From Sinorhizobium psoraleae (GTDB lineage Bacteria; Pseudomonadota; Alphaproteobacteria; Rhizobiales; Rhizobiaceae): DNA of 64,000 bases. The stretch is taken from assembly GCF_013283645.1 (NCBI RefSeq), contig NZ_JABEKV010000002.1:1247798-1311797 (forward strand), given 5' to 3'. The notes beneath the pieces were generated by a model. It ran no database searches. It was not told the DNA's origin and saw only the letters and a list, made by a program, of their open reading frames with translations. Positions 1 through 7,249 of this stretch are shown here, piece after piece. Numbering within the stretch: position 1 is the first letter of the stretch; the number at the start of each line of letters is the position of its first letter. Both the position numbers and the translations under genes were made by a program.

Positions 1-112
1 AAAAACATGACTATTAAAGTTAACATGTATGTGAAGAGAGCGTGAAAGGCCGGTTGTTACCACCCCGAAGCACCGATATGGTTTGAGCGCATGCGCGAAT
101 AGGAAACCTGAG

Positions 113-394
113 ATGAGCGAAAAACCCCGCGTCACGATCCTCTATTGCACCCAGTGCAACTGGCTGCTGCGCGCCGGCTGGATGGCGCAGGAGCTGCTGT
201 CGACCTTTGCTGATACGCTGGGCGAAGTCGCGCTTATCCCCGGTACCGGCGGCAATTTCGAGATCCGTGTCGATGGCGAGCTCGTCTGGGAGCGCAAGCG
301 CGATGGCGGTTTCCCCGGGCCGAAGGAACTGAAGCAGCGAATCCGCGACGTGATCGAGCCGGAGCGCGATCTCGGCCACGTCGACAGGAGCTGA
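113..394 (+). CDS. SelT/SelW/SelH (Rdx) family selenoprotein-like protein
   Basis: This is a small thioredoxin-fold protein of the Rdx family, 93 residues from the ATG at 113. A CxxC redox motif (YCTQCNW) near residues 10-14 stands where the animal relatives carry Cys-x-x-Sec. A typical C-terminal VWERKRDGGFPGPKELKQ-type segment follows (Gly-Gly-Phe-Pro). Length matches the bacterial family. An upstream TTG at 83 in the same frame would add ten residues that do not look conserved, so the ATG is preferred. The physiological substrate of bacterial members is not known to me; a redox role is inferred from the CxxC. Its stop overlaps the beginning of the following yqaA-like frame, which suggests co-transcription. 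Confidence 0.85.
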   Translation: MSEKPRVTILYCTQCNWLLRAGWMAQELLSTFADTLGEVALIPGTGGNFEIRVDGELVWERKRDGGFPGPKELKQRIRDVIEPERDLGHVDRS

Positions 395-823
395 GCCTGG
401 ACTTCGGCATCATCTCCGGCGTCTTTGCGGCGGCCTTCCTCTCGGCGACGCTGCTCTTCGGTCTTTCGGAAGCGGCGATCGTCGCAGCGGCGCTTGCGGG
501 CGAGACAAGCCGCACCGCCCTCTTCCTGGCAGCGACCGCGGGCAACGTGCTTGGCGCCACCGTCAACTTCGGCCTTGGCCGCTTTCTCATTCGTTTTGAG
601 AACCGCCGCTGGGTTTCCGGTTTCGGCGACGGCGCGGAAAAGAGCCGAGGCGCTCTTCCGGCGCTACGGCCAGCCCGTCTTGCTTTTTTCCTGGCTGCCA
701 GTCGTCGGCGATCCGTTGACGCTTGCCGCCGGCCTGCTAAGGACGCCGCTCACGCTGTTTCTGATCTTCGTGACGATCGGCAAGGCGGCGCGCTATGCCA
801 TCGTCCTGTGGCTGATGCCGTAA
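391..823 (+). pseudogene. YqaA/DedA-like small membrane protein, frameshifted
   Basis: The N-terminal half is read in the frame of base 391 (SATLLFGLSEAAIVAA, then GNVLGATVNFGLGRFL). The C-terminal half continues only in the next frame (AEALFRRYGQPVLLFSWLPVVGD, then GKAARYAIVLWLMP, stop at 821-823). Joined, they give a protein like E. coli YqaA, a short SNARE-associated/DedA-type membrane protein. Removing one G from the GGG at 611-613 restores a single frame through RRWFPVSATARKRAEALF. No ATG is visible at the 5' end; a CTG or other weak start next to the preceding stop is possible, so the start is approximate. The break is either a true pseudogene or a homopolymer sequencing error. Confidence 0.75.
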
Positions 824-826
824 ACG

Positions 827-1453
827 TCAGCTATGGGCGAAGATGTCCGTTTCTTCCCAGCCGAGCAGGTCGAGCTTGGCGCGTGTCGGCAGGAAGGTGA
901 AACAGGCTTCGGCATGCTCCATGCGGCCATCGCGCAAGAGACGCGCCATCAGCTTGTCGCGCAGCGCATGGAGGTGAAGCACGTCGGAAGCGGCGTATTC
1001 GAGCTGTGCCGGCGAGAGGATGTCGGCTGCCCAGTCCGACGACTGCTGTTGCTTGGAAATATCGACGTCGAGCATTTCCTTCAGGTTGTCCTTGAGCCCG
1101 TGCCGATCGGTATAAGTGCGCGTCAGCCGTGAGGCGATCTTGGTGCAGAAGACCGGGGTCGTCGTGACGCCGAAGGTGTGGAAAAGCACGGCGATATCGA
1201 AGCGTCCGAAGTGGAAGATCTTCAGGCGCGTCGGGTCAGCGAGCATGGCAACAAGGTTCGGCGCCTGCTTCTGTCCGGCGGCGATGCGGATCACGTCAGC
1301 AGTGCCGTCGCCTGGTGAAAGCTGCACCACGCAAAGGCGGTCGCGGCGTGGGACAAGGCCCAGCGTTTCCGTGTCGATCGCGATAGCGCCCGTGTAGCGG
1401 GCGGCATCGGCCGCGGAAATATCGCCTTCGTGGAACCTTATTGTATTCGCCAT
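827..1453 (-). CDS. rnd: Ribonuclease D (short form)
   Basis: This is a DEDDy-type 3'-5' exoribonuclease that trims tRNA and other small RNAs. Exo I is seen as IAIDTETLGL (DxE) near residue 25, Exo II around IFHFGRFDIAVL, and Exo III as YAASDVLHL with the Tyr and Asp expected for DEDDy. The protein is 208 residues, so it has the catalytic domain but none of the C-terminal HRDC domains found in E. coli RNase D; this short form is common in alphaproteobacteria. The ATG at 1453 is preferred because homology begins there (MANTIRFHEGD) and a GGGG-rich ribosome site precedes it. The longer open frame upstream is low-complexity Arg/Pro/Ala. Confidence 0.9.
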   Translation of the reverse strand: MANTIRFHEGDISAADAARYTGAIAIDTETLGLVPRRDRLCVVQLSPGDGTADVIRIAAGQKQAPNLVAMLADPTRLKIFHFGRFDIAVLFHTFGVTTTPVFCTKIASRLTRTYTDRHGLKDNLKEMLDVDISKQQQSSDWAADILSPAQLEYAASDVLHLHALRDKLMARLLRDGRMEHAEACFTFLPTRAKLDLLGWEETDIFAHS

Positions 1454-1584
1454 CGAAAATCCCCAGATGAATTTAGCAAGTGAATTGGAACACAGTTGGC
1501 CTATAGCGCAAGTTTGCCAGAGGCAATACCGTACATTCTCCCGTGCGGCCCTGCCGATCCCCTTCCCGAGAAAGCCCCGAGAGC

Positions 1585-1911
1585 ATGATTTCGCTTCGAT
1601 CCGTCCTGGTGCCTGCCTCCACCGCCTTCCTCCTGAGCGTTTCGACGGGCGCTGCGCTCGCGACGCAACGCGCGCCGCAGTTGGCTCAAGCCTACTATGA
1701 CCTTCCGGGCGTGCGGGCCGAGGATCCGCTGCGGGATCCGCCGAGGGTGGCTTGCGAGCAGGTCTTCGTCGACCGCTGGGCGCCATTCGAGTCCTCGCGC
1801 GGGCCGGGCTACGACACGGTCTACAAGTGCCGCGAGGGCGACGGCCCGGCTTTTCGGGGAAGTCGATTGCCGCCCTCACTCGAGCGGCAGAAGCGGGGTT
1901 TGGGCTATTAA
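1585..1911 (+). CDS. Small secreted hypothetical protein
   Basis: A 108-residue protein starts at ATG 1585 with a signal-like hydrophobic segment (VLVPASTAFLLSVSTGAALAT). The mature part is Arg/Asp/Pro-rich, with two Cys residues (VACEQVF and YKCREGD) that could form a disulfide in the periplasm. I do not recognise the family. It is divergent from the RNase D gene, about 130 bases away, and is followed by the cyclase gene. The frame is supported by the signal peptide and by alternative frames lacking structure. Function is unknown. Confidence 0.6.
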   Translation: MISLRSVLVPASTAFLLSVSTGAALATQRAPQLAQAYYDLPGVRAEDPLRDPPRVACEQVFVDRWAPFESSRGPGYDTVYKCREGDGPAFRGSRLPPSLERQKRGLGY

Positions 1912-2066
1912 CCGGCTGTCCCACGCGATCTCCACGTAAGCAATTGCTTACGTTTCGGATCCAACCCGCGTCTCTCCCCTACGGCTGCCGCGCCAATTAA
2001 CAAGTTCTATGCAAACGCCGTGCAATACTGCAAAGATTGGCGGCGAACTTACAGACGGGAAAACGC

Positions 2067-4034
2067 ATGCGCGGCTCCGACGAGAACAGGCACCCCGCGA
2101 TCTGGACGCACTCTCTCCGATCCCTGTTTGCCCTCGTGATGGTTGCGATGCTCATCGTGGTATCCGCCACGCTGGTCGGCCTTGATTACCGCCGGTCGCG
2201 CAATGCCGCGATCGAAGATGCCGAAGCCAGCATGCGCGCCTTCGTCAGTCGTCTCGTCGACCGGCTCGGGGTCCTTTCGGGTGACACATCGGCATTGGTC
2301 GGCCTTGTCGCATCGGTGGCCAATTCCTTCCTTGTGCCGCCGCCGGAACGGCAGAACGACAAGATCGCGATTCTGCGCGAAGGCATCATGCGGTCTCCGC
2401 ATATCGACGGGATCTATGTTGGCTATCCCGATGGCAGGTTCTTCCAAGTCGTCGATCTGGCAATGCCCGCGTGGCGCATGGCGCTCGATGCGCCACGCGG
2501 CGCGATGCTTGCCGTGCGCTCGATGGAAAAAGACGGCGAAGGAAAGCCGGTCAACCGCCTCCTGTTCCTCGATGCAGCCGGCATACACTTTGCCGAGCGC
2601 CGAGCGACACCGACCGGCTTCGACCCGCAAACCCGCCCCTGGTATCAGGCCGCTGTCGACGGGAAAGCTCCCGTGTCGATCGGACCTTACGAAATGGCCA
2701 CGACCGGCAAGCTGGGAATGACGATATCGCAAGCCCATCACGGAAACGGAAAAATCGTCATCGGCGCGGACGTCGTTCTTGACACGATCACCGACTTCCT
2801 CTCGCGCGAGCGGCTCACCGACGGTTCCGTTTCATTCATCCTCGACGCGGTCGGACGGCCGATCATCCACTCTGATCCCGCCATGATGCGGCGTATCATG
2901 GCGGCAAAACAGAAATATGACCCGGTCGCTGCGCCGCAACACGATTCCCTCGTCCAAAGCATCCGGCTCAACCCCCCTCCCCCGGGCAAGGCGAGCTTCG
3001 TCGACGTCGGCGATCGCACTTATCTTGTCATGGTGACGCCGCTGGCGTCGGCCTTGCTGCTTTCCGGGCATCGGGTCGTCGTCGCCGCCCCCCTTGACGA
3101 ACTGATGGCGACCGCCAACTCCGTCCTGCTCCAGGGCCTCGCGGTCTCGGGTGCCGTCGTGGTGCTCGCCGTCCTCAGCGCACTCGTTCTCGCGCACCTG
3201 ATTACGAAGTCCCTCCATCAGCTGACCGCCAGTGCCAACCGCCTGCAGGATCTGGACTTCACGACACCGATCGACGTGCCCTCGCGCGTCACGGAAATCT
3301 CGACGCTGAACGGCGCGATGAACAAGGCCCGCGACGCGATCTCCACTTTCGCGCTCTATGTGCCCAAGGAACTGGTGCGCCGGGGCGTCGAATCCGGGCA
3401 ATTCAGCGGCCGCGCCGCCTGGCGCCAGGAGGTGACGGCGCTTTTCACCGATATCTACGATTTCACCACCATCAGCGAGCGCCATGCTCCAGAGGACGTG
3501 GTGGCAATGCTTTCGGAATATTTCGATATTTTCAGCGAGATGGTCGACGCTCACAGCGGCACGATCATCCAGTTCCTCGGCGACTCGGTCTTTGCCATGT
3601 GGAACGCACCGGTCGCCGACGAACGACATGCCGAACATGCCTGTCGCTGCGCCCTCGCCGTTGAGGAAAGGCTGCGGGCATTCAACGAAAAACAAAGAGC
3701 AAGGGGCCTACCAGAATTCCGCACGCGCTTCGGAATTCATACCGGGATGGCGGTTGTCGGCAGCGTCGGCGCGAAGGAGCGGCTGCAATATACGGCGATG
3801 GGCGACACGGTAAATGTCGCCTCCCGGCTTGAGGGCATGAACAAGGATTTCGCCACGGCGATCATGGCGAGCGGCGCGGTCGTTGCCCAATGCAAGGACG
3901 TCATCGCATTCCGCCCGCTCGGCGCAGCGCAGGCCAAGGGACGGGCCACGGCCCTCGACGTCTACGAGGTCCTGAGTGCGAGTCCCGTCGTCGAAGTGAA
4001 AAGGGTGGAAGCGCAAACCGGAACTGCAGCCTAG
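2067..4034 (+). CDS. Membrane class III adenylate/guanylate cyclase with dCache sensor and HAMP
   Basis: The protein has 655 residues from ATG 2067. TM1 lies near residues 18-40. A periplasmic dCache-type sensor follows, with FDPQTRPWYQAA near 185-195, then TM2 near 353-380 and a HAMP linker. The cyclase domain covers roughly 450-640. Metal-binding Asp residues are present in LFTDIYDF and FLGDSVFAMW, and the Asn/Arg pair of the transition state in GDTVNVASRLE. The residue that is usually the base-recognising Lys before the second motif (KxxGD) appears to be Gln (IIQFLGDS), and its partner is Thr (YTAMGDT). It should make cAMP or cGMP in response to an extracellular signal, but nucleotide choice is uncertain. 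A TTG at 2037 would add ten residues; ATG 2067 has a GGGA upstream. Confidence 0.88.
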   Translation: MRGSDENRHPAIWTHSLRSLFALVMVAMLIVVSATLVGLDYRRSRNAAIEDAEASMRAFVSRLVDRLGVLSGDTSALVGLVASVANSFLVPPPERQNDKIAILREGIMRSPHIDGIYVGYPDGRFFQVVDLAMPAWRMALDAPRGAMLAVRSMEKDGEGKPVNRLLFLDAAGIHFAERRATPTGFDPQTRPWYQAAVDGKAPVSIGPYEMATTGKLGMTISQAHHGNGKIVIGADVVLDTITDFLSRERLTDGSVSFILDAVGRPIIHSDPAMMRRIMAAKQKYDPVAAPQHDSLVQSIRLNPPPPGKASFVDVGDRTYLVMVTPLASALLLSGHRVVVAAPLDELMATANSVLLQGLAVSGAVVVLAVLSALVLAHLITKSLHQLTASANRLQDLDFTTPIDVPSRVTEISTLNGAMNKARDAISTFALYVPKELVRRGVESGQFSGRAAWRQEVTALFTDIYDFTTISERHAPEDVVAMLSEYFDIFSEMVDAHSGTIIQFLGDSVFAMWNAPVADERHAEHACRCALAVEERLRAFNEKQRARGLPEFRTRFGIHTGMAVVGSVGAKERLQYTAMGDTVNVASRLEGMNKDFATAIMASGAVVAQCKDVIAFRPLGAAQAKGRATALDVYEVLSASPVVEVKRVEAQTGTAA

Positions 4035-4136
4035 AGCGCCGTGCGTTCAGATGAACGCACAAAGGACGCTCTAGCACTTTGATTCTAGAGCATCTTATCC
4101 GCTTTCAGTGACTCTACCCGAAAGCGGGATGCTCTG
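4033..4136. repeat. RIME-like intergenic repeat (family A arm plus second palindrome)
   Basis: The first half has palindromic arms GTGCGTTCA/TGAACGCAC followed by AAAGGACGCT and TAGCACTTTGA, the signature seen in about a dozen other places in this window. The second half (4087-4136) is a separate palindrome, AGAGCATC...GATGCTCT, with an AAAGCGGG core. The repeat begins at the cyclase stop and ends just before the terminator of the tRNA-Leu gene. Such mosaic elements are known from Rhizobium as RIME; membership is by eye. Confidence 0.75.
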
Positions 4137-4167
4137 GGCATCAGCGGCAAGTCCAACTCGCAGGCAA

Positions 4168-4196
4168 CAAAAAAGCCCGGATAACCGGGCTCTTTT
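4168..4196 (-). terminator. Rho-independent terminator of tRNA-Leu
   Basis: A perfect 7-bp stem (AGCCCGG at 4174-4180, CCGGGCT at 4185-4191) with a four-base loop is flanked by A and T runs on both sides. It works in either direction, and lies about 40 bases downstream of the minus-strand tRNA-Leu. Confidence 0.8.
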
Positions 4197-4235
4197 TGCG
4201 TTTCACGACCGCGAGAGGCAGTCTGAAATCGGAAA

Positions 4236-4320
4236 TGGTGCCCAGAAGAGGACTCGAACCTCCACGCCTCGCGGCACAGGTACCTGAAACCTGCGCGTCT
4301 ACCAATTCCGCCATCTGGGC
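4236..4320 (-). tRNA. tRNA-Leu (anticodon CAG)
   Basis: On the minus strand an 85-base class II tRNA begins GCCCAGATGG and ends with an encoded CCA (4236-4238). The acceptor arms GCCCAGA/TCTGGGC pair. The anticodon stem CAGGT/ACCTG encloses the loop TTCAGGT, giving anticodon CAG, and the T-arm contains GGTTCGAGTCC. The long variable arm fits leucine. Confidence 0.96.
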
Positions 4321-4330
4321 GACGGACCGG

Positions 4331-4359
4331 CATGTAAAAGGCCGGGGGCGAAGTGTCAA
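4331..4359 (-). promoter_or_regulatory. Sigma70-like promoter of tRNA-Leu
   Basis: On the minus strand a consensus -35 TTGACA (4354-4359) is separated by exactly 17 bases from TACATG (4331-4336), ten bases before the tRNA 5' end. The position and near-consensus boxes fit a strong tRNA promoter. Confidence 0.7.
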
Positions 4360-4580
4360 CAGGCATTTTGAAGTTTTCACGCCCGGACGCGAAAAAGCAC
4401 CGGAGAGTGGCGCCGCCTCGTCGAGCCCCGCCTTCCGCGGTCCGGTCGGGTTAGTTCAACCCGTAAAGATAGGGCGAGAATTTCAGTGACATGAGTGCCA
4501 GTGAGGCGCATGCTTCCTCCGACGGCTGATCGGCGCGGAAATCCGGCGGCTCCGCACGCGTGCGCGCGATCCGACGTCAC

Positions 4581-4606
4581 GGAATAAACCAAACAAGACA
4601 AACGTT
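4581..4606 (+). promoter_or_regulatory. EcfG/RpoE2-like general-stress promoter
   Basis: GGAAT (4581-4585) and CGTT (4603-4606) are separated by 17 bases, close to the alphaproteobacterial EcfG/RpoE2 consensus GGAAC-N16/17-CGTT. It stands about 50 bases upstream of the Tyr/Gly-rich secreted protein. The last base of the -35 box differs from consensus, so this is a candidate. The rest of the 4321-4657 gap holds the tRNA promoter and nothing else I recognise. Confidence 0.5.
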
Positions 4607-4657
4607 TATGGAGCAGGGACAAACCGGAAAGCACGTCTTTCGGAAAGTGAGGAAAAA

Positions 4658-5104
4658 ATGACGGGATTTCGGAATTTCGTTATGAGCTGCGCGCTGGCGG
4701 CCGCCTCCATGATCCCCCCTGTCGCGCCGGCCCAGGCCATGCCGCGTCCGGTGCTCGATATCGGGTCAGCCGCAGATGTCCAGACCGTCACCCATCGCGG
4801 CCGGGGCTATTATCCGCGCTGGCGGGGTGGCTATTACGGCGGCTGGCCGGGCTATCATCCCGGCTATCGCCGGGCCGGCATCAGCTTCTATTTCGGGCCG
4901 GGCCCCGGATACTATCCGCGGCGCTACTACTACGGGAACCGGTATTATTACGGGACCCGCTATTACGGTCCGGGCTATTACCCCGGTTACTACCCCTACC
5001 GATATAATCGCGGCTACTATCCATACCGATACCACGGCCCCGGTTATTACGGCCATCGGTATTACCGGCCTGGCTATTATGGGGGCTTCGCCCCGGGCTG
5101 GTAA
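4658..5104 (+). CDS. Tyr/Gly/Arg-rich secreted protein
   Basis: A 148-residue protein starts with a signal peptide (MSCALAAASM... cleavage near APAQA-MPRP). A mature region from about residue 45 is built almost wholly of Tyr, Gly, Arg, His and Pro. The units are irregular short repeats such as RGGYYGGW, GPGYYP, RYYYGNRYYYG and GHRYYRPGYYGG. Proteins of this kind are annotated as hypothetical envelope or exported proteins in rhizobia. The ATG at 4658 follows GTGAGGAAAAA, a good ribosome site. A stress-sigma promoter candidate lies upstream. Function is unknown; a structural or surface-associated role is inference only. Confidence 0.75.
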   Translation: MTGFRNFVMSCALAAASMIPPVAPAQAMPRPVLDIGSAADVQTVTHRGRGYYPRWRGGYYGGWPGYHPGYRRAGISFYFGPGPGYYPRRYYYGNRYYYGTRYYGPGYYPGYYPYRYNRGYYPYRYHGPGYYGHRYYRPGYYGGFAPGW

Positions 5105-5161
5105 GGCTCGCTCGAACGAGGCGCGGCCGCAGCTTTCGCCGGGCCTCCTTGGTTTTTGAAG

Positions 5162-5341
5162 CTACGAACGGGCAGACTGCCGCGTCGGGCATCGCAGAAG
5201 CGCGGGCCTATCGCCTTCCGGCGATCCGAGGCTGGCCGTGACCGCCTTCGGAAGGCCGTAGCTGCGCATCGCGGCACTGTCGCGCATGCCGCACATCCCG
5301 CGCTGTGCCGCTTCCTGAACACTGACATCATTAAGGCGCAG
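5162..5341 (-). pseudogene. Remnant of a DUF6665-like gene (C-terminal part)
   Basis: Read on the minus strand, the open stretch contains RGMCGMRDSAAMRSYGLP followed by KAVTASLG. This matches the C-terminus of the intact gene at 6498-6830 (REICGLRDSRDAVRRYGIP, KEVMARVG) apart from a one-residue gap. There is no start codon in the open stretch and a stop lies just upstream, so only a fragment remains. It flanks the other side of the unrecognised gene at 5398-6444, which suggests a local duplication followed by decay. Confidence 0.6.
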
Positions 5342-5397
5342 TTAACTTCGGCCGCCTATCGTTTCAGACCGGTACAATCAGATGGCGGATTGAAACG

Positions 5398-6444
5398 ATG
5401 CTGCTTCCGACACAGCAGGCAAGCGCGACCGTCTCGACCACCCTCGTGGGTTCGATCATCGAGGACATCGAAAAGCGTCGCGCAGAGGAAGAGGAAAAGG
5501 CAAGAGCCACCAAGGAGGACAAGATCCTCAAGGCGCGGATCAAATCGGACGAGGCGCAGAAGGCTGCCAACGACAAGATCAACAACCACTTCTTCAATCG
5601 CGCCGTGGTCGACGTCACCGAGCTCAAGCTGGAACTGATCGGCAAGCTAGGCGAACTCCTCGACCTTGAGCGCGCGGATGGTCAATCCGCCTATGCCTAT
5701 GGCCGCCAACTCGAAGAGGCGCTCTCCGGCCTGCAACCCGAGCAGGTCCGCATGGTCGAGAAGACGCTCGGCCTCGACGCGCTCGACCTCTCGCTTGCGG
5801 AAGTCCTGGCCGCGATCAAGAACCCCTATGGCACGGAAGACGACAAGCTTGAGGCCGCGCTGCAAACCAAGACGCAAGATGGAGGTCTCACCGCCATCGA
5901 AACGGCGAAGGTCCTGCAGCGGTTGGAGGATGCCGCCAATCCGAAATCGCTTGAGGAACTGAAACTTGAACGGACCGAAAGCGATCCGACGCGCGTCGAG
6001 GATGAGGAAACCCATGCCGAGCGCGAAAAGGCGATCCGCGCGCTGGAGGCGAAGGACAATCTCGACGACGTCAAGGAGCTTCACGAGGCTGTAAAGAAGC
6101 GGAACGAGGTTGCCGCCGACATCGACGCCGGGAAGACCCCGCCAGACGGGCAAGGCGTCGATGCGACCGAGATGCTGACGGTTCTCGCCGCTGGCGCCGA
6201 GGTCGCCGAAACCCAGGCGCGAAACGACGGTAGCGACCACCGGCAGGCCACGCTGGAGAGCCAAGGCAGCGAGCGCGACAATGCCGGCATCACGGAGGAA
6301 GAAGCGAGCCTCATGGCAGCACTCCACGAGGACGGCTCACAGCAAACCCAGCGGGCGACGGAGGCCCGGGATCTGTTCGTTCTTCACGTCGACGAGGACG
6401 GCATCTACGATTTCATCAGGCGCAAGTTGACTGGATCACAATGA
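5398..6444 (+). CDS. Conserved hypothetical coiled-coil-rich protein
   Basis: A 348-residue, highly charged, predominantly helical protein. The N-terminus (MLLPTQQASATVSTTLVGSI) is followed by a heptad-like Glu/Lys/Ala stretch at roughly residues 20-60 (IEKRRAEEEEKARATKEDK), so a coiled coil is likely. The C-terminus ends in FLVLHVDEDGIYDFIRR-like text (read VLHVDEDGIYDFIRRKL). There is no signal peptide or membrane segment. I do not recognise the family. Codon use looks native. It is flanked on both sides by minus-strand DUF6665 sequence, a remnant upstream and an intact gene downstream. Function is unknown. Confidence 0.7.
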   Translation: MLLPTQQASATVSTTLVGSIIEDIEKRRAEEEEKARATKEDKILKARIKSDEAQKAANDKINNHFFNRAVVDVTELKLELIGKLGELLDLERADGQSAYAYGRQLEEALSGLQPEQVRMVEKTLGLDALDLSLAEVLAAIKNPYGTEDDKLEAALQTKTQDGGLTAIETAKVLQRLEDAANPKSLEELKLERTESDPTRVEDEETHAEREKAIRALEAKDNLDDVKELHEAVKKRNEVAADIDAGKTPPDGQGVDATEMLTVLAAGAEVAETQARNDGSDHRQATLESQGSERDNAGITEEEASLMAALHEDGSQQTQRATEARDLFVLHVDEDGIYDFIRRKLTGSQ

Positions 6445-6497
6445 TGGTCGCATCGAGCCGATCGGCAATATGATTGCTTCTGACGCGCCTGGCCCGA

Positions 6498-6830
6498 TCA
6501 TCGCTTCCTGACGATCCCGACACGAGCCATGACCTCCTTCGGAATGCCGTAGCGGCGCACCGCATCTCGACTGTCGCGCAGGCCGCATATCTCGCGTTGG
6601 ATCAGGAAAGCCCAGACGGCATCGGCCGCTTCGTCGAGAAGCCTCTGGCGGGCGGACGGCCCGTGCTTGCTGGCATCGTAGCCATTCAGCGCCGCAAGTG
6701 CCTTCTCCACCTTCAAGCCATGACGACCCAGCGCGTCCGCACGCTCCGCCATCAGCTCATATTCGAGCACGTTCACACCGCCTCTGACGGTATCGAATCG
6801 GCTCAGCGATTGCGGTGGGCGAAATGTCAT
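6498..6830 (-). CDS. DUF6665 family protein
   Basis: A 110-residue soluble protein beginning MTFRPPQSLSRFDTV. The middle part is helical (ELMAERADALGRHGLKVEKA) and the conserved C-terminus reads ICGLRDSRDAVRRYGIPKEV. I associate this pattern with the rhizobial family of unknown function DUF6665, from memory. No catalytic motif is evident. The ATG at 6830 is followed immediately by conserved sequence. A decayed copy of its C-terminus lies at 5162-5341. Function is unknown. Confidence 0.75.
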   Translation of the reverse strand: MTFRPPQSLSRFDTVRGGVNVLEYELMAERADALGRHGLKVEKALAALNGYDASKHGPSARQRLLDEAADAVWAFLIQREICGLRDSRDAVRRYGIPKEVMARVGIVRKR

Positions 6831-6847
6831 TGGCAGCTCCGTGAAGG

Positions 6848-6956
6848 CTACTGCATGATTCCTTAAATCGGAATCGATTTAAGGACAAAACATGCGGCAA
6901 TTCAAAGTGCTACAGCGACCTTAGCGCGTCCGGTCGGATGCGTGGCGCTGTAGGGG
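6848..6956. repeat. RIME-like repeat, family A
   Basis: A full copy in reverse orientation contains CTGCATGATTCCTTAAATCG, the palindrome AAATCGGAATCGATTT, then CAATTCAAAGTGCTACAG and a GCGCGTCC/GGATGCGTGGCGCTGTAG hairpin. The sequence 6957-7167 behind it, up to a second partial copy, holds no gene I can support. Confidence 0.8.
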
Positions 6957-7167
6957 CAGCATGGACCGGCAATGGTCTTCACGCAAGTGGCCCGCGGCTC
7001 CCGGCTCGTCGGCACTATGGTTAAGATTTCATAAACTTCTTCAGCTTAGTCTTTGCGATCATGCCCCAATTATCCACGGCCAGCCGTGGCTGGCCCGGCC
7101 GACCGGCCGTTGCGCGCATGAGGCGCTCTCCGACAGCAATCATGAAAGTCCGCCAGCATCGGGGTGA

Positions 7168-7212
7168 CTGCAGCGACCTTTGCGCATCCGAAGAGGTGCG
7201 AGGCGCCGCTTG
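7168..7212. repeat. Partial family A repeat
   Basis: CTGCAGCGACCTTTGCGCATCC and AGAGGTGCGAGGCGCCGCT match the second half of family A with several mismatches. It lies shortly upstream of the gene at 7250. Confidence 0.45.
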
Positions 7213-7249
7213 AAAGATATGACATTGCTGCGGCGAAGTGGAAACCAGG

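Noticed and set aside
4377-4634. Small minus-strand frame upstream of the Tyr/Gly-rich gene
   Set aside because: Arg/Ser-rich, overlaps the putative stress promoter and the tRNA promoter region.
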